Assembly (NCBI GenBank): GCA_029559035.1
Contig: JAKQCT010000065.1
Location: forward strand, 1 to 64,000
Source: Acidobacteriota bacterium
GTDB taxonomy: Bacteria > Acidobacteriota > UBA4820
Direction: 5' to 3'
DNA length: 64,000 nt
Shown here: positions 43,501 through 51,349 of the stretch, piece by piece
Numbering within the stretch: position 1 is the first letter of the stretch
How the letters are laid out: every line of letters starts with the position of its first letter
Translations under genes and position numbers: made by a program
The notes under the pieces: model-generated
Databases searched by the model: none
What the model saw: the letters and a program-made list of their open reading frames with translations, nothing else
Told to the model about the DNA's origin: nothing

Positions 43501-43763
43501 AAGACGATTACTTCGTGAACCTTGTCAATGGAGATAGCGTTGACAAAAACACAAGAGTTTCTTCAGCAACTGTTTCTCTTAATCCGGGGGATGATATTTT
43601 TAAGCCAAGCGATTTCAATATGAATGCGCGTCTTCTTGTCAAACCCGTACATTTGACGGTGGGTGATTACAGCCTTGAAGTTGAACTTAGAAGTCAGCCT
43701 GACTCATACCTCAGCATTGTCATAAGCGATAGGGATTTCAGCCAACTTCCAGTACTTCCATAA
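40554..43763 (+). CDS. Secreted thermolysin-like metalloprotease with FTP-type propeptide
   Basis: 1069 residues from ATG 40554. Signal peptide (about 1-28). The propeptide (about 40-310) reads like FTP/PepSY regions of thermolysins (WIASFDYVYRGIPVENARAYFRINSG). The zinc site is H508-E-F-G-H512 in ILIHEFGHGLDHNDG, with GTSEAYADVSAFF downstream giving the third ligand. FN3-like (YDVVLSWNSVPGASAYKVFRN) and carboxypeptidase-regulatory-like domains follow. The gene is conspicuously AT-rich compared with the ribosomal cluster beside it, suggesting transfer. The next gene follows after 12 bp. Confidence 0.87.
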   Translation: MEERRILAIAILFLFCAFVLMPAHTFAFLPKSGQSALEAIQFQDSRLGVHSEGTLAEDIYSIAGTTAYPNGTQVFQGWNKFVGENGSNWTLWIDKRSGIPSFCEGSGLPWVPGAGNSLVNNDISIYLNSQDGIDISTLEKIARNFIYQNSNLFPFDCDNLTLNPISSNSYDEYLWIASFDYVYRGIPVENARAYFRINSGNLVQFGTENISPIKIDPTPYYGATDAQQILGSYIGGFLPDDELLETGRLSIIPISPCADIGQYVGVVGSGVDYRLIYTLVFKRQNVLGTWLAKIDAHTGELLSFGDENLYGIVKGGIYPITRTDIEVTHPFPNLVLQMDDGTRPVTDRAGAYGLHSGTTATARLDWDGEEDYWGGISVVDHCGDGYTPADTKISAIIYPGNIDYGTSTGRDCDVPISKPLGDTHAARNAYFHLDSFQQKARAWLPLNVWLNSRVTANVNIQPDHSDPPPPNLPTIYCTAFWDGQFGTANYARTGGCSNPGEISSILIHEFGHGLDHNDGLIPPENGEKGTSEAYADVSAFFVTHDSCSGRNAFTINCDGYGVPCISCTGARDVDYAKRTPSQPHTPNGFIRGHCGLVPTGYGGPCGKEPHCESYILSEAVWDLATRKLAAGGIIDQHSAWEIAERLFFLSAPSRGQGFTCNTQNESNWTSHGCNGDSWYKAFLFVDDDNGNLTDGTPHSEAIYDAFNDHAIACAPRYPNHAICSLQKPTLTVTTSNYDVVLSWNSVPGASAYKVFRNEIGLNAGYIRMPITIPASTLQYQDYEVANGVTYYYTVQALSSGLNRNCKGPLATPKSVTPNFPYYSVSGYIGVNPVTPVSDVLVDADPAWGKSEGAGNYLISGLKGYGASYTVAPSKPCYVFTPSYSTITITNSNRIQNFLTYPSLTGCGQCYQKLEQDMGKCGGGGVFCPIEMQQYYLGLFRNCVHTQTQMWNSMINGAELLSINLSRAKGQPTTECFLFSVAEEDDYFVNLVNGDSVDKNTRVSSATVSLNPGDDIFKPSDFNMNARLLVKPVHLTVGDYSLEVELRSQPDSYLSIVISDRDFSQLPVLP

Positions 43764-43775
43764 AAGGAGGATGCT

Positions 43776-46127
43776 ATGAAGATAATTTTATTACTGCCTA
43801 CGCTTTTTCTTATGTTTCTTATTCCATATTGCATTACCGGAAAAGAGTCTCAGCCAGAGGTAATTCCCTTGAAATACAACAACTCTTTTTTTGTTAAAAA
43901 TGTCGGTCAATATCCTGAAGATGTTCTTTACTGTTCCGATATTTCAGGTGGCAGGCTCTGGGTCAAGAAAGATGGAATTGTGATTTCACTTATTGAACCA
44001 AAAAAGAAACCAGAACCAAACTTCCCTCTTTTTAATGAAAGACCGATAAACAGACGTCTTGAACAGTGTGAACAGGAAAGAGTTATCAGCAATGTTTTTG
44101 TTCGCTTTGAAGGTATGACCTTCTCTGAAATACTTCCGGAAGATGAGCAAGTCACAAAAATTAACATTTTTAAAGGTAATGATTCTTCAAAATGGCATAG
44201 CAATATTCCCACATTCAGCAGGATCAGGATAAGCGATTCTTCAAATAATGTTCAATTGGCGCTTGATACAAAAGCTGACAACGGAGTTCTTTGGAATTTT
44301 GAGGGAAACGTCCATAAGCCAAAAATGACATTAGAAACGGCAAACAACGTAATGGAGTCCACGGAAAAGATAGAAATAATGACTCCTTTTGGTAATTTCG
44401 TTTTTTGGGTGGCAGAGAAGAAAAACAACTTTTCAGAAAATCATGCCAATTTTGATTCTAACCAGTCCCTTTTATGGGGAACGTATTTGGGTGGTTCGTC
44501 AGACGATTTTGGAACAAGACTAATATTGGACAGCGCAGGGGTTTTAATATTAGGGGGTTATACTGCTTCTTTGGACATCCCTACTCCTAATGGATACAGT
44601 CAAACGAAGGCAGATGAGTATGATATCTATCTGGCGAAAATGTCTGCCGATGGATCTTCCCTTTTATGGGGAACATATCTCGGCGGGAGTGGCGACGAAT
44701 CTCTTTCTGCGTTTTCGATGGATTCTTCAGGGAACATCGTTATTGCGGGATCCACAACTTCGGCCGATTTTCCGGCCATAAACGGATTTGACGTGTCCCA
44801 CAACGGCAATTCAGACATTTATATAGCAAAGTTAACAGCAGACGGTTCTTCTCTTTCATGGGGAACTTACATCGGCGGAAGCGGGGACGAATTTGATGTT
44901 CAAATCGGTTTAGATTCCTCAGATAATATTGTTTTTGGATGCACCACTTTTTCCGGCAATATGCCTGCAACAGAAGGTTATGACACAAACCTTGGCGGGG
45001 AAGACGATATGTTTCTCGGCAAGCTTTCCAAAAATGGCCTTTCCCTGTTGTGGGGAACTTATGTTGGAGGGAGTTCAGAAGATATATTTAGCGGCCTTAA
45101 AGTTACTTCAAATGATAATATTGTTTTCGGTGGATATTCCTTCTCTGAAGATCTTCCTTATGATTCCATCATATCGCCGCCAGTCAATTTGTATCCGTAT
45201 TTTTATCTTTCCAAAATGACAGGCGACGGTTTGCCAATATGGCGGGTAAAAGGTCCATTCATATTCGGGGCAAATAATGGCTGGAGTTCTTTCTATTTGG
45301 GTTACATATTGGCTATTGATGCTTCTGAAAATATTATCATAGCCGGGTCCACGTCTTTTGGATTGCCGACGCCCAACGGTTACGACAAAAGTTATAATGG
45401 CTGCGAATGCTGTGACCGCTTCTGCACAGACATTTATGTCGCAAAGCTTTCAAAAGATGGTTCTTCTCTATTATGGGGAACCTATCTGGGAGGAAGCTTG
45501 CGGGATTCGGTGTATGCTGTGAATTTTGACTCTTTTGATAATATATTTATCGGAGGGATAACAGAATCAAATAATATCCCTGTCCCGGGCGGTTTTCAGC
45601 AAACACTAAATGGGCAAGCAGATATGTACATGGCTAAGCTTTCAAAAAATGGCTCAATGCTTTATTGGGGAACCTATTTTGGAGGTAGTGCAAATGGTGA
45701 TGAATGGATTTCTTGTCTTAAGCGCGATCTCAGTGGCAATATCTATTTTATCGGGTCTACATTCTCTTTAGATATTCCCGTTCTAAATGGATTTAATGCG
45801 ACTTATAACGGCGGGCTCAGCGACATTTATGTCGGAAAGATAACTGATCCTTATCCTTGCGGAAATTGTCCTTTAATAAACTCTTTAGTAAAAAAACAAG
45901 ACCCCTTTAGAATCGTCGTAACTGGCGGTAGCTTCGATCAAGGAATTCAAGTCTATATTGGCGATGATAATACTCCTTGGGAAAAGGTGACAAGGAAGTC
46001 TTTAGATAAAATTGTCATCAAAGGCGGAAAAGAATTGAAGGTAAAAGTTCCGAAAGACACCGCTACAACTTTCCGCTTTGTGAATCCTGACGGAGGAGAA
46101 ACAACACTTTCATGGCAGTGGCCTTAA
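43776..46127 (+). CDS. Secreted SBBP-repeat beta-propeller protein
   Basis: 783 residues with a signal peptide (1-22). From residue about 225 it holds at least seven SBBP repeats of about 50 residues with the core LLWGTYLGGSxxD...GNIVIAGST...FPxxNGFD...DIYIAKLSxDGSSL. The C-terminus (about 700-783) resembles an IPT/TIG domain ending ETTLSWQWP. Such propellers bind ligands or partners outside the cell. The ribosome site aaaaggagg is strong. AT-rich, like the protease directly upstream; probably one acquired unit. Confidence 0.88.
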   Translation: MKIILLLPTLFLMFLIPYCITGKESQPEVIPLKYNNSFFVKNVGQYPEDVLYCSDISGGRLWVKKDGIVISLIEPKKKPEPNFPLFNERPINRRLEQCEQERVISNVFVRFEGMTFSEILPEDEQVTKINIFKGNDSSKWHSNIPTFSRIRISDSSNNVQLALDTKADNGVLWNFEGNVHKPKMTLETANNVMESTEKIEIMTPFGNFVFWVAEKKNNFSENHANFDSNQSLLWGTYLGGSSDDFGTRLILDSAGVLILGGYTASLDIPTPNGYSQTKADEYDIYLAKMSADGSSLLWGTYLGGSGDESLSAFSMDSSGNIVIAGSTTSADFPAINGFDVSHNGNSDIYIAKLTADGSSLSWGTYIGGSGDEFDVQIGLDSSDNIVFGCTTFSGNMPATEGYDTNLGGEDDMFLGKLSKNGLSLLWGTYVGGSSEDIFSGLKVTSNDNIVFGGYSFSEDLPYDSIISPPVNLYPYFYLSKMTGDGLPIWRVKGPFIFGANNGWSSFYLGYILAIDASENIIIAGSTSFGLPTPNGYDKSYNGCECCDRFCTDIYVAKLSKDGSSLLWGTYLGGSLRDSVYAVNFDSFDNIFIGGITESNNIPVPGGFQQTLNGQADMYMAKLSKNGSMLYWGTYFGGSANGDEWISCLKRDLSGNIYFIGSTFSLDIPVLNGFNATYNGGLSDIYVGKITDPYPCGNCPLINSLVKKQDPFRIVVTGGSFDQGIQVYIGDDNTPWEKVTRKSLDKIVIKGGKELKVKVPKDTATTFRFVNPDGGETTLSWQWP

Positions 46128-46168
46128 GAACGATGATGAAATTTGCAGAATTTTGAAAGGAGGTCCGC

Positions 46169-46213
46169 ATGATAACTGAGATTTCCAAAGAAAAGCTTAT
46201 TGGATCCCCTTGA
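46169..46213 (+). pseudogene. 14-codon open frame with a perfect ribosome site, likely a gene start now lost
   Basis: ATG 46169 follows gaaaggaggtccgc, an ideal Shine-Dalgarno sequence, and encodes MITEISKEKLIGSP before TGA. After the stop the same frame stays open to 46273. It may be the start of a third gene of the upstream unit broken by mutation, or a genuine short peptide. The IS256 insertion lies 150 bp further on. Confidence 0.3.
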
Positions 46214-46368
46214 GAATCTGTGCAGCACACAACGCCAGAAATCTCATCTACCATCTTGATTGCCATGCAGTTACGACCATGTTAAGAGATCATGGAACAG
46301 CAGATGATTCCCCCAATAGCAGCAATGTTGTGGGCGGTGTGGAAAACCCGGAACAACATCGTATGTGT

Positions 46369-47799
46369 GGTAGTGTCAAGTATTTTTCGCACTTTCTGAT
46401 AATCCTTATCATTGCTATGTTCTGAGCATTGTCCATCAGCCCGAGGGCTGATGGACAAGAAACGCGGGTCATCCCGCCTCCTGCCTTTCCACAGATCCCG
46501 GGCCGTAGATCCGATCCATGTCCATGTAGCGAACCGTTCCCCATTTGCAGGACGCAACGTGTCTGAGCCTCGCTGCGACGAGCATTAAGGCTGACTTCCC
46601 GTCGGGGAACGATCCGACAACGCGGGTTCTTCGCCTGATCTCCCGCATTATCCGCTCCATAGGATTGTTCGTCCTTATCTTCCTCCTGTGCTCGCTTGGG
46701 AAGTCGTAATAAGAAAATGTCTCGGAAGATCCTTCCCTGACTATCTGGGCAGCACTCGACAGCTTCATCTCCATAAGCTTCTGAGCGACAGCCGCCGCCT
46801 TCTTCTCGGCCTCGAGCCTGTCTTCCTGAGCGTGGATGGCCTTCAGCATCGCCGCAACTTCCCTCATCTTCCCCCTGGGCACCATCGTGAAGACGTTGCG
46901 GTAGAAGTGAACAACACATCTCTGCCACTTCGCATCGGGGAACGTCTCGGTTATCGACTCAATCAAGCCGAAACACTTATCAGAGATCACAAGCTTAACG
47001 CCCTTAAGGCCCCGTTTTAGAAGGTGGCGCAAGAACTCGCCCCAGCTCGCACGGTTCTCTTTGCCGCCCTCTGTCACACCAAGGATCTCCCTGAATCCCT
47101 CCCGGTTCACCCCTATCGCCACAAGGACAGAGACGTTGGCTACCTCTCCACCCCAGCTGCGCTTCAGATAGAGGCCGTCAAGGTAAAGGTAGGCGTACTC
47201 TCCCTCTATGGGCCGGTTGCGCCACTCTTCGATCCTCTCATACACCTTCTGGTTAAGCCTGCTTACCGTCGAAGGGCTTACCCTCGTCCCCCAAAGCGCC
47301 TGGGTGATATCCTCGACACGGCGCACGGATACACCAGCTAGGTACATCTCTATCAGCGCTTCCTCGACTGAACTCTCCCGCCTCTTGTACCTCTCGATGA
47401 TCGCCGTCTCGAACGGGATCGTCCTCAGCTTCGGTATTTTCAGCGTAACTTCACCGGCCTTGGTCTCCAGCTTGCGAGTGTAGTGCCCCGCCCTGGTGTC
47501 CTTGCGGTTCTCGTCATGCTCGTACCTCTTTGCACCGCACAGATCGTCCGCTTCCGCGTCCAGAAGCCCGTTAAGCGTCTCCTCCACGGTATCCCTGACG
47601 ATCTCCCCGAGGTGAGACTTGATCCGCGCCTCATCTATACGGATCACCTTCCCCACGTCCATGCCTGCTTCCTCCGGCTTACCGCCGCCCTTATCACGCT
47701 TATCTGCCATCTCTGGTCCTCCCTGCCGGCTTCCCGGCTTAAGTTTACCCTTCTCTGCAAAAGGGTTCCAGAAATGTGCGAAAAATATTGTACGTTATC
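46369..47799 (-). mobile_element. Complete IS256-family insertion sequence, 1431 bp
   Basis: Imperfect terminal inverted repeats: the outer 24 bp at 46369 and at 47799 share 18 bases, including the block TATTTTTCGCAC at the same distance from each end. Both sides are flanked by the 8-bp direct repeat GTATGTGT (46361-46368 and 47800-47807), the target duplication size known for IS256. It carries one intact transposase. The insertion point lies in the loop between inverted arms ggaaaacccgg (46341-46351) and ccgggttttcc (47812-47822). Confidence 0.93.
46469..47710 (-). CDS. IS256-family (mutator-type) transposase
   Basis: 413 residues, full length for the family. DDE residues can be placed in YLYLDGLYLK, VKLVISDKCFG and RTNNPMERIMREIRRRT. 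The conserved C-terminal domain signature 'D.K.GL..AI....P.A..QRC..H..RN' is present as SDKCFGLIESITETFPDAKWQRCVVHFYRN. It needs only the IS ends for movement. The frame is intact, so the element may still be active. Confidence 0.97.
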   Translation of the reverse strand: MADKRDKGGGKPEEAGMDVGKVIRIDEARIKSHLGEIVRDTVEETLNGLLDAEADDLCGAKRYEHDENRKDTRAGHYTRKLETKAGEVTLKIPKLRTIPFETAIIERYKRRESSVEEALIEMYLAGVSVRRVEDITQALWGTRVSPSTVSRLNQKVYERIEEWRNRPIEGEYAYLYLDGLYLKRSWGGEVANVSVLVAIGVNREGFREILGVTEGGKENRASWGEFLRHLLKRGLKGVKLVISDKCFGLIESITETFPDAKWQRCVVHFYRNVFTMVPRGKMREVAAMLKAIHAQEDRLEAEKKAAAVAQKLMEMKLSSAAQIVREGSSETFSYYDFPSEHRRKIRTNNPMERIMREIRRRTRVVGSFPDGKSALMLVAARLRHVASCKWGTVRYMDMDRIYGPGSVERQEAG

Positions 47800-47807
47800 G
47801 TATGTGT

Positions 47808-48141
47808 TCTGCCGGGTTTTCCAAGCCCGGTGGGAAAGCCAAGGGCTTTTCCATGGGGCGTCACCGTCCATAACCCACTCTTTTTCTTAGGTTTGGAATA
47901 TCTTTGGCCTATTTTTCCTGCACAAATTCTTGTGAGGAGCCAGCTTATTGAGGTCGGTTTGCGGTTCAGGGCGAATTATCTGTTGGATAAGGTCGGTTAC
48001 ACCATATAAGGTGGTAAGCAAAATGTGGGCGGGGAGACATCCCTGCCTTTCTCTTTTCGGGCGATTCGTGAATCGCCCCTGCGATCAAAATTCAGCCATC
48101 GGCCTTTTTTTCGGGCACGTTGCAACGTGCCCCTACGGTCT
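47808..48141. other. Intergenic stretch with two palindromes of the GTAGGGGC...GCCCCTAC type
   Basis: No gene. It contains the right arm of the palindrome split by the IS, ccgggttttcc (47812-47822), then gggcgattc-gt-gaatcgccc (48059-48078) and gggcacgttg-caacgtgccc (48113-48132). The last two are close to the aldehyde dehydrogenase stop codon and could end its transcript on the minus strand. Confidence 0.7.
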
Positions 48142-49500
48142 TTATTCTATAACCACCGTCTTCACGTTGACGAATTCGCGCATGCCGAAGTAGCTGAGCT
48201 CGCGGCCGAATCCCGACGCCTTGACCCCGCCGAACGGAAGCCTCGGGTCGCTCTTCACCATCCCGTTGATGAAGACCGTGCCGACCTCCAGCTCGGCCGC
48301 CATCTTCTCCGCAACCTGCGTGTCCGACGTCCAGATCGAGCCGCCGAGCCCGAACCTCGACGAGTTCGCGAGCTTCATGGCGTGGTCATTGTCGCGGGCC
48401 ATGATGAGGGGCGCCACGGGGCCGAAGATCTCCTCCTCGAAGGCGGTGTTGCCGGGCTTCACGTTGCCCAGGACGGTCGGCGGGTAGAACCAGCCGTCGC
48501 TTTCGGGTTTTTTTCCGCCCGCGAGGACGATGGCGCCTTCCTTCACGCTTCTTTCCACCTGCTGTTCAAGTTCTTCGAGGAACTCTCTCTTCGCGAGCGG
48601 CCCCACGTCTGTCTCCTCCGAGAGCGGGTCGCCCACCTTCAGCTTGTTCATCTCGTCAACGAACGCGTTCCTGAAGGAATCGTAAACGCTCTGCTCGACT
48701 ATGAACCTCTTGGCCGCGATGCAGGACTGGCCGTTGTTGATGGTCCGGGCTTTCGCCGCGACGGCCGCGGCCTTCGCGATGTCCGCGTCGCCGAGTACTA
48801 TGAACGGGTCGGAGCCTCCGAGCTCGAGGACGACCTTCTTCAAATTCCTGCCCGCCTTTTCCGCTATGGCGACGCCCGCCGCTTCGCTTCCGGTAAGGGT
48901 CGCGGCCTTAATCCTCTGGTCGTCCATAAGGGGTAAAACGTTTGAGCCCGGTATGAGCAGCGTCCTGAAGATGTTCTCCGGGAAACCCGCTTCCCTGTAG
49001 AGAGTCTCTATCGCCAGCGCGCATCCCGTCACGTTCGATGCGTGCTTGAGGAGCGCGGCGTTTCCCGCTATCACGGAGGGAGCGGAGAACCTGAAAACCT
49101 GCCAGAATGGGAAGTTCCACGGCATGACAGCGAGGACGAGCCCGAGCGGGTCGAAGCGGACATAGCTTTTCTGGGCTTCGGTCTCGACCATCTGGGGGGC
49201 GAGGAAGAGCTCCGCTTTTTCAGAGTAGTAGCTGAGCGCCAGTCCGCACTTCTCCAGTTCCGCGCAGGACTGCTTTATCGGCTTGCCCATCTCCAGGGTC
49301 ATGAGCCTCGCGAGTTCGTCCTTTTTCTTCTCGAGGAGATCCCTGAGCTTGAGGTTAAGTACTTTCCTCTCCGTCAGGGTGGCTCCGCGCCACTCGAAAA
49401 AAGCTTTCTCCGCGGAGTCGACCGCCGCCGAGGTCTGTTCGGCGGTGAAATCGGGATATTCCCTGATCGTCTGTCCGTCGTACGGGTTCACCGAGATCAT
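48142..49500 (-). CDS. Aldehyde dehydrogenase, succinate-semialdehyde type
   Basis: 452 residues from ATG 49500, chosen for ggagg 7 nt before. NAD(P)-dependent oxidation of an aldehyde to the acid. PWNFPFWQVFRF binds the cofactor, VLELGGSDPFIV holds the general base glutamate, NNGQSCIAAKR the catalytic cysteine, and EEIFGPVAPL the second glutamate. The length and motifs fit the short Sad/YneI-like succinate-semialdehyde dehydrogenases. The physiological aldehyde is not certain. The gene is divergent from ispH. Confidence 0.92.
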   Translation of the reverse strand: MISVNPYDGQTIREYPDFTAEQTSAAVDSAEKAFFEWRGATLTERKVLNLKLRDLLEKKKDELARLMTLEMGKPIKQSCAELEKCGLALSYYSEKAELFLAPQMVETEAQKSYVRFDPLGLVLAVMPWNFPFWQVFRFSAPSVIAGNAALLKHASNVTGCALAIETLYREAGFPENIFRTLLIPGSNVLPLMDDQRIKAATLTGSEAAGVAIAEKAGRNLKKVVLELGGSDPFIVLGDADIAKAAAVAAKARTINNGQSCIAAKRFIVEQSVYDSFRNAFVDEMNKLKVGDPLSEETDVGPLAKREFLEELEQQVERSVKEGAIVLAGGKKPESDGWFYPPTVLGNVKPGNTAFEEEIFGPVAPLIMARDNDHAMKLANSSRFGLGGSIWTSDTQVAEKMAAELEVGTVFINGMVKSDPRLPFGGVKASGFGRELSYFGMREFVNVKTVVIE

Positions 49501-49570
49501 GTTTTGTCCTCCAAAAGAGAAGTGTAAGGGTATTTGCCATTTCAAGCAAGAAGTATTAGACTCCGCTCTG

Positions 49571-50416
49571 ATGGTGAAGGTCCTGAGGGCTCGCAAATAC
49601 GGGTTCTGCTCGGGCGTCAGGAACGCGACGCTAAGAGTGAAGAGGTTCGCCGCGACGAAAAAAAAAGGGGCGATCCTCGGCCAGCTCGTTCACAACGAGA
49701 GGGTCGTGGAAGAGATGGAACAGCTCGGCATAAAAACGGTCGAGAAGCTCTCCGACGTGAAGGAGCCGCATGTCATCTTCTCCGCCCACGGCGTCCCGCC
49801 GTCATTCTATGAAAAGGCAAAGGAAAAGGGACTGGATGTCATAGACGCGACCTGCAAGTTCGTGCTGGACATCCACAAGGAATCGAAGAAAGCTCTCGAC
49901 AGGGGCGAACACCTCGTTTTCATTGGCGACCCCAACCACAGGGAGGTGACGGGCTACACCTTCGACCTGGGGAAGGATTGCTTCCATATCATTCAGAACC
50001 TCGGGCAGGCGGAAGAAGTCGACTGGAAGAAATATCCCGCCGTAAGGATCTTTTACCAGACCACCCTGAACGCCGACGAATACGAAGAGATCGCCAAGTA
50101 CATCTCGGAACAGAACCCCCTGACCCACAAGGCGGACACGATCTGCTACGCCACGAAGAAGAACCAGCAGGCCGCCAGGGAGCTGGCCACGAACCCCGAA
50201 GTGGACCTGATCATGGTGATAGGCGGAAAGAAGTCGGCCAACACCAAGCATCTCTACGATATCTGCAAGAACCTGAAGGCCACCCACCTGATCCACGGCC
50301 TCGAGGACATAGACCCGATGTGGCTCCAAGGGGTGAAATGCGTCGGGCTCACCGCCGGCGCTTCGACCCCCGATGAGGCGGTGGACGAGGTGGAGGAGTA
50401 CCTCACATCGCTTTGA
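49571..50416 (+). CDS. ispH: 4-hydroxy-3-methylbut-2-enyl diphosphate reductase
   Basis: 281 residues from ATG 49571. Last step of the MEP pathway, giving IPP and DMAPP. Three cysteine positions for the [4Fe-4S] cluster are present: C13 (YGFCSGV), DATCKFV and DTICYAT. FSAHGVPP, GDPNHREVTGY and TAGASTPDEAV are family signatures. No good ribosome site is visible, and the frame is open further upstream into the aldehyde dehydrogenase, so the start is chosen by homology. Confidence 0.96.
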   Translation: MVKVLRARKYGFCSGVRNATLRVKRFAATKKKGAILGQLVHNERVVEEMEQLGIKTVEKLSDVKEPHVIFSAHGVPPSFYEKAKEKGLDVIDATCKFVLDIHKESKKALDRGEHLVFIGDPNHREVTGYTFDLGKDCFHIIQNLGQAEEVDWKKYPAVRIFYQTTLNADEYEEIAKYISEQNPLTHKADTICYATKKNQQAARELATNPEVDLIMVIGGKKSANTKHLYDICKNLKATHLIHGLEDIDPMWLQGVKCVGLTAGASTPDEAVDEVEEYLTSL

Positions 50417-50436
50417 CATCAGAAGGTGATGTCAAA
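50412..50436. terminator. Perfect hairpin spanning the ispH stop codon
   Basis: TTTGACATCA and TGATGTCAAA form a perfect 10-bp stem around gaagg. The TGA stop of ispH lies inside the left arm. No U run follows on the plus strand, so it may protect the mRNA 3' end rather than terminate it. Confidence 0.5.
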
Positions 50437-50665
50437 ACGATGAATTGAAAAAAGCAAATTGAAAATTGAAAAAGCAAAAGTGAAGGAATGTTATTGATGC
50501 AATTTAGATTGTGGGGCTTCCGAAACCCGCCTCGCATCTTGCTTCAATAGCGTTTAGCGCCGTTAAAGCGATGAATATAAAATTGAAAAATGAAGGATGA
50601 AAAGTAAAAAATTGAGGAACTGCTAATTCATTCCTTTTTCAGTTTCCAATTTTCAATCTTACTTT
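50437..50665. other. Low-complexity AATTGAAAA repeats between ispH and tsaB
   Basis: Runs of aattgaaaa/aaagcaaattg at 50440-50485 and 50575-50600, and their complement near 50635-50660 (cagtttccaattttcaatct). The middle part shows nothing recognisable. No gene. Confidence 0.7.
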
Positions 50666-51328
50666 TTATTTGCTTCCGAAGGAAGGTATCGCATCCGGCT
50701 CCCTCACATAGATCGGCGAGACTTCAACGTCTCCAGGGTCTCCGGACAAAAGCCTCGCGAGGGCTTCCCTCGCCGCCTCGACCGCCAGGTTGGGGTTTTC
50801 GAGGGCGCGGAGGTTCTCCGGCAGGTTTCCGCCGACAAGGCCGAGGTTGGCTCCGAGCGCCCAGTCGAGCCCCTCTATGCAGCTTCCCAGCTCACCGTAC
50901 TTTATGACCGAAGGTTCCGAGAGCGGCGCGGTCTTTTCGCCGAGCTTGTCGAAGAACTGGATGTAGAACTCGCCTTTCCTGGCGTCGATCACTGCCGCTC
51001 CCTTGCCGTAGGGCGAGGGGAACCTTGCCAGGCATAACAGAGTTGACACCTGATAGACGGGGATCTTGAGAGCGGCCCTCAGGGCCAGTGCCACCGACAG
51101 GCCGACCCGGAGGCCGGTAAAAGATCCCGGCCCCGCCACCACTCCTACGGCGGACATGAGCTCCAGTGTAGTAGGGGGGGCAACCTGATCGAGTACGGAA
51201 GGAAGGCGGCCGGCGTGGTTCTTCGATATCTCCTGATACGAAGAAACGACCGAACCGCCTTCCCCGACTACCGCAAGGTTCAGGGACACCGACGAAGTGT
51301 CGATGCCGAGGACCTTTTTTTCAGACAC
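50666..51328 (-). CDS. tsaB: tRNA threonylcarbamoyladenosine biosynthesis protein TsaB
   Basis: 220 residues. The ASKHA-fold start VLGIDTSSVSLNLAVV and the signature GVVAGPGSFTGLRVGLSVALALRAAL are diagnostic. TsaB is the scaffold partner of TsaD and TsaE in making t6A at position 37 of ANN-decoding tRNAs. It lies 21 bp behind the DUF4870 gene and is likely cotranscribed with it. Confidence 0.95.
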   Translation of the reverse strand: MSEKKVLGIDTSSVSLNLAVVGEGGSVVSSYQEISKNHAGRLPSVLDQVAPPTTLELMSAVGVVAGPGSFTGLRVGLSVALALRAALKIPVYQVSTLLCLARFPSPYGKGAAVIDARKGEFYIQFFDKLGEKTAPLSEPSVIKYGELGSCIEGLDWALGANLGLVGGNLPENLRALENPNLAVEAAREALARLLSGDPGDVEVSPIYVREPDAIPSFGSK

Positions 51329-51349
51329 TGAAAGCCTGGTCCGGCCTTA

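Noticed and set aside
43776-46127. Tandem DNA repeats as a phase-variable locus
   Set aside because: The repetition is at protein level (SBBP motifs); the DNA units are diverged and have no homopolymer tract that would shift the frame.
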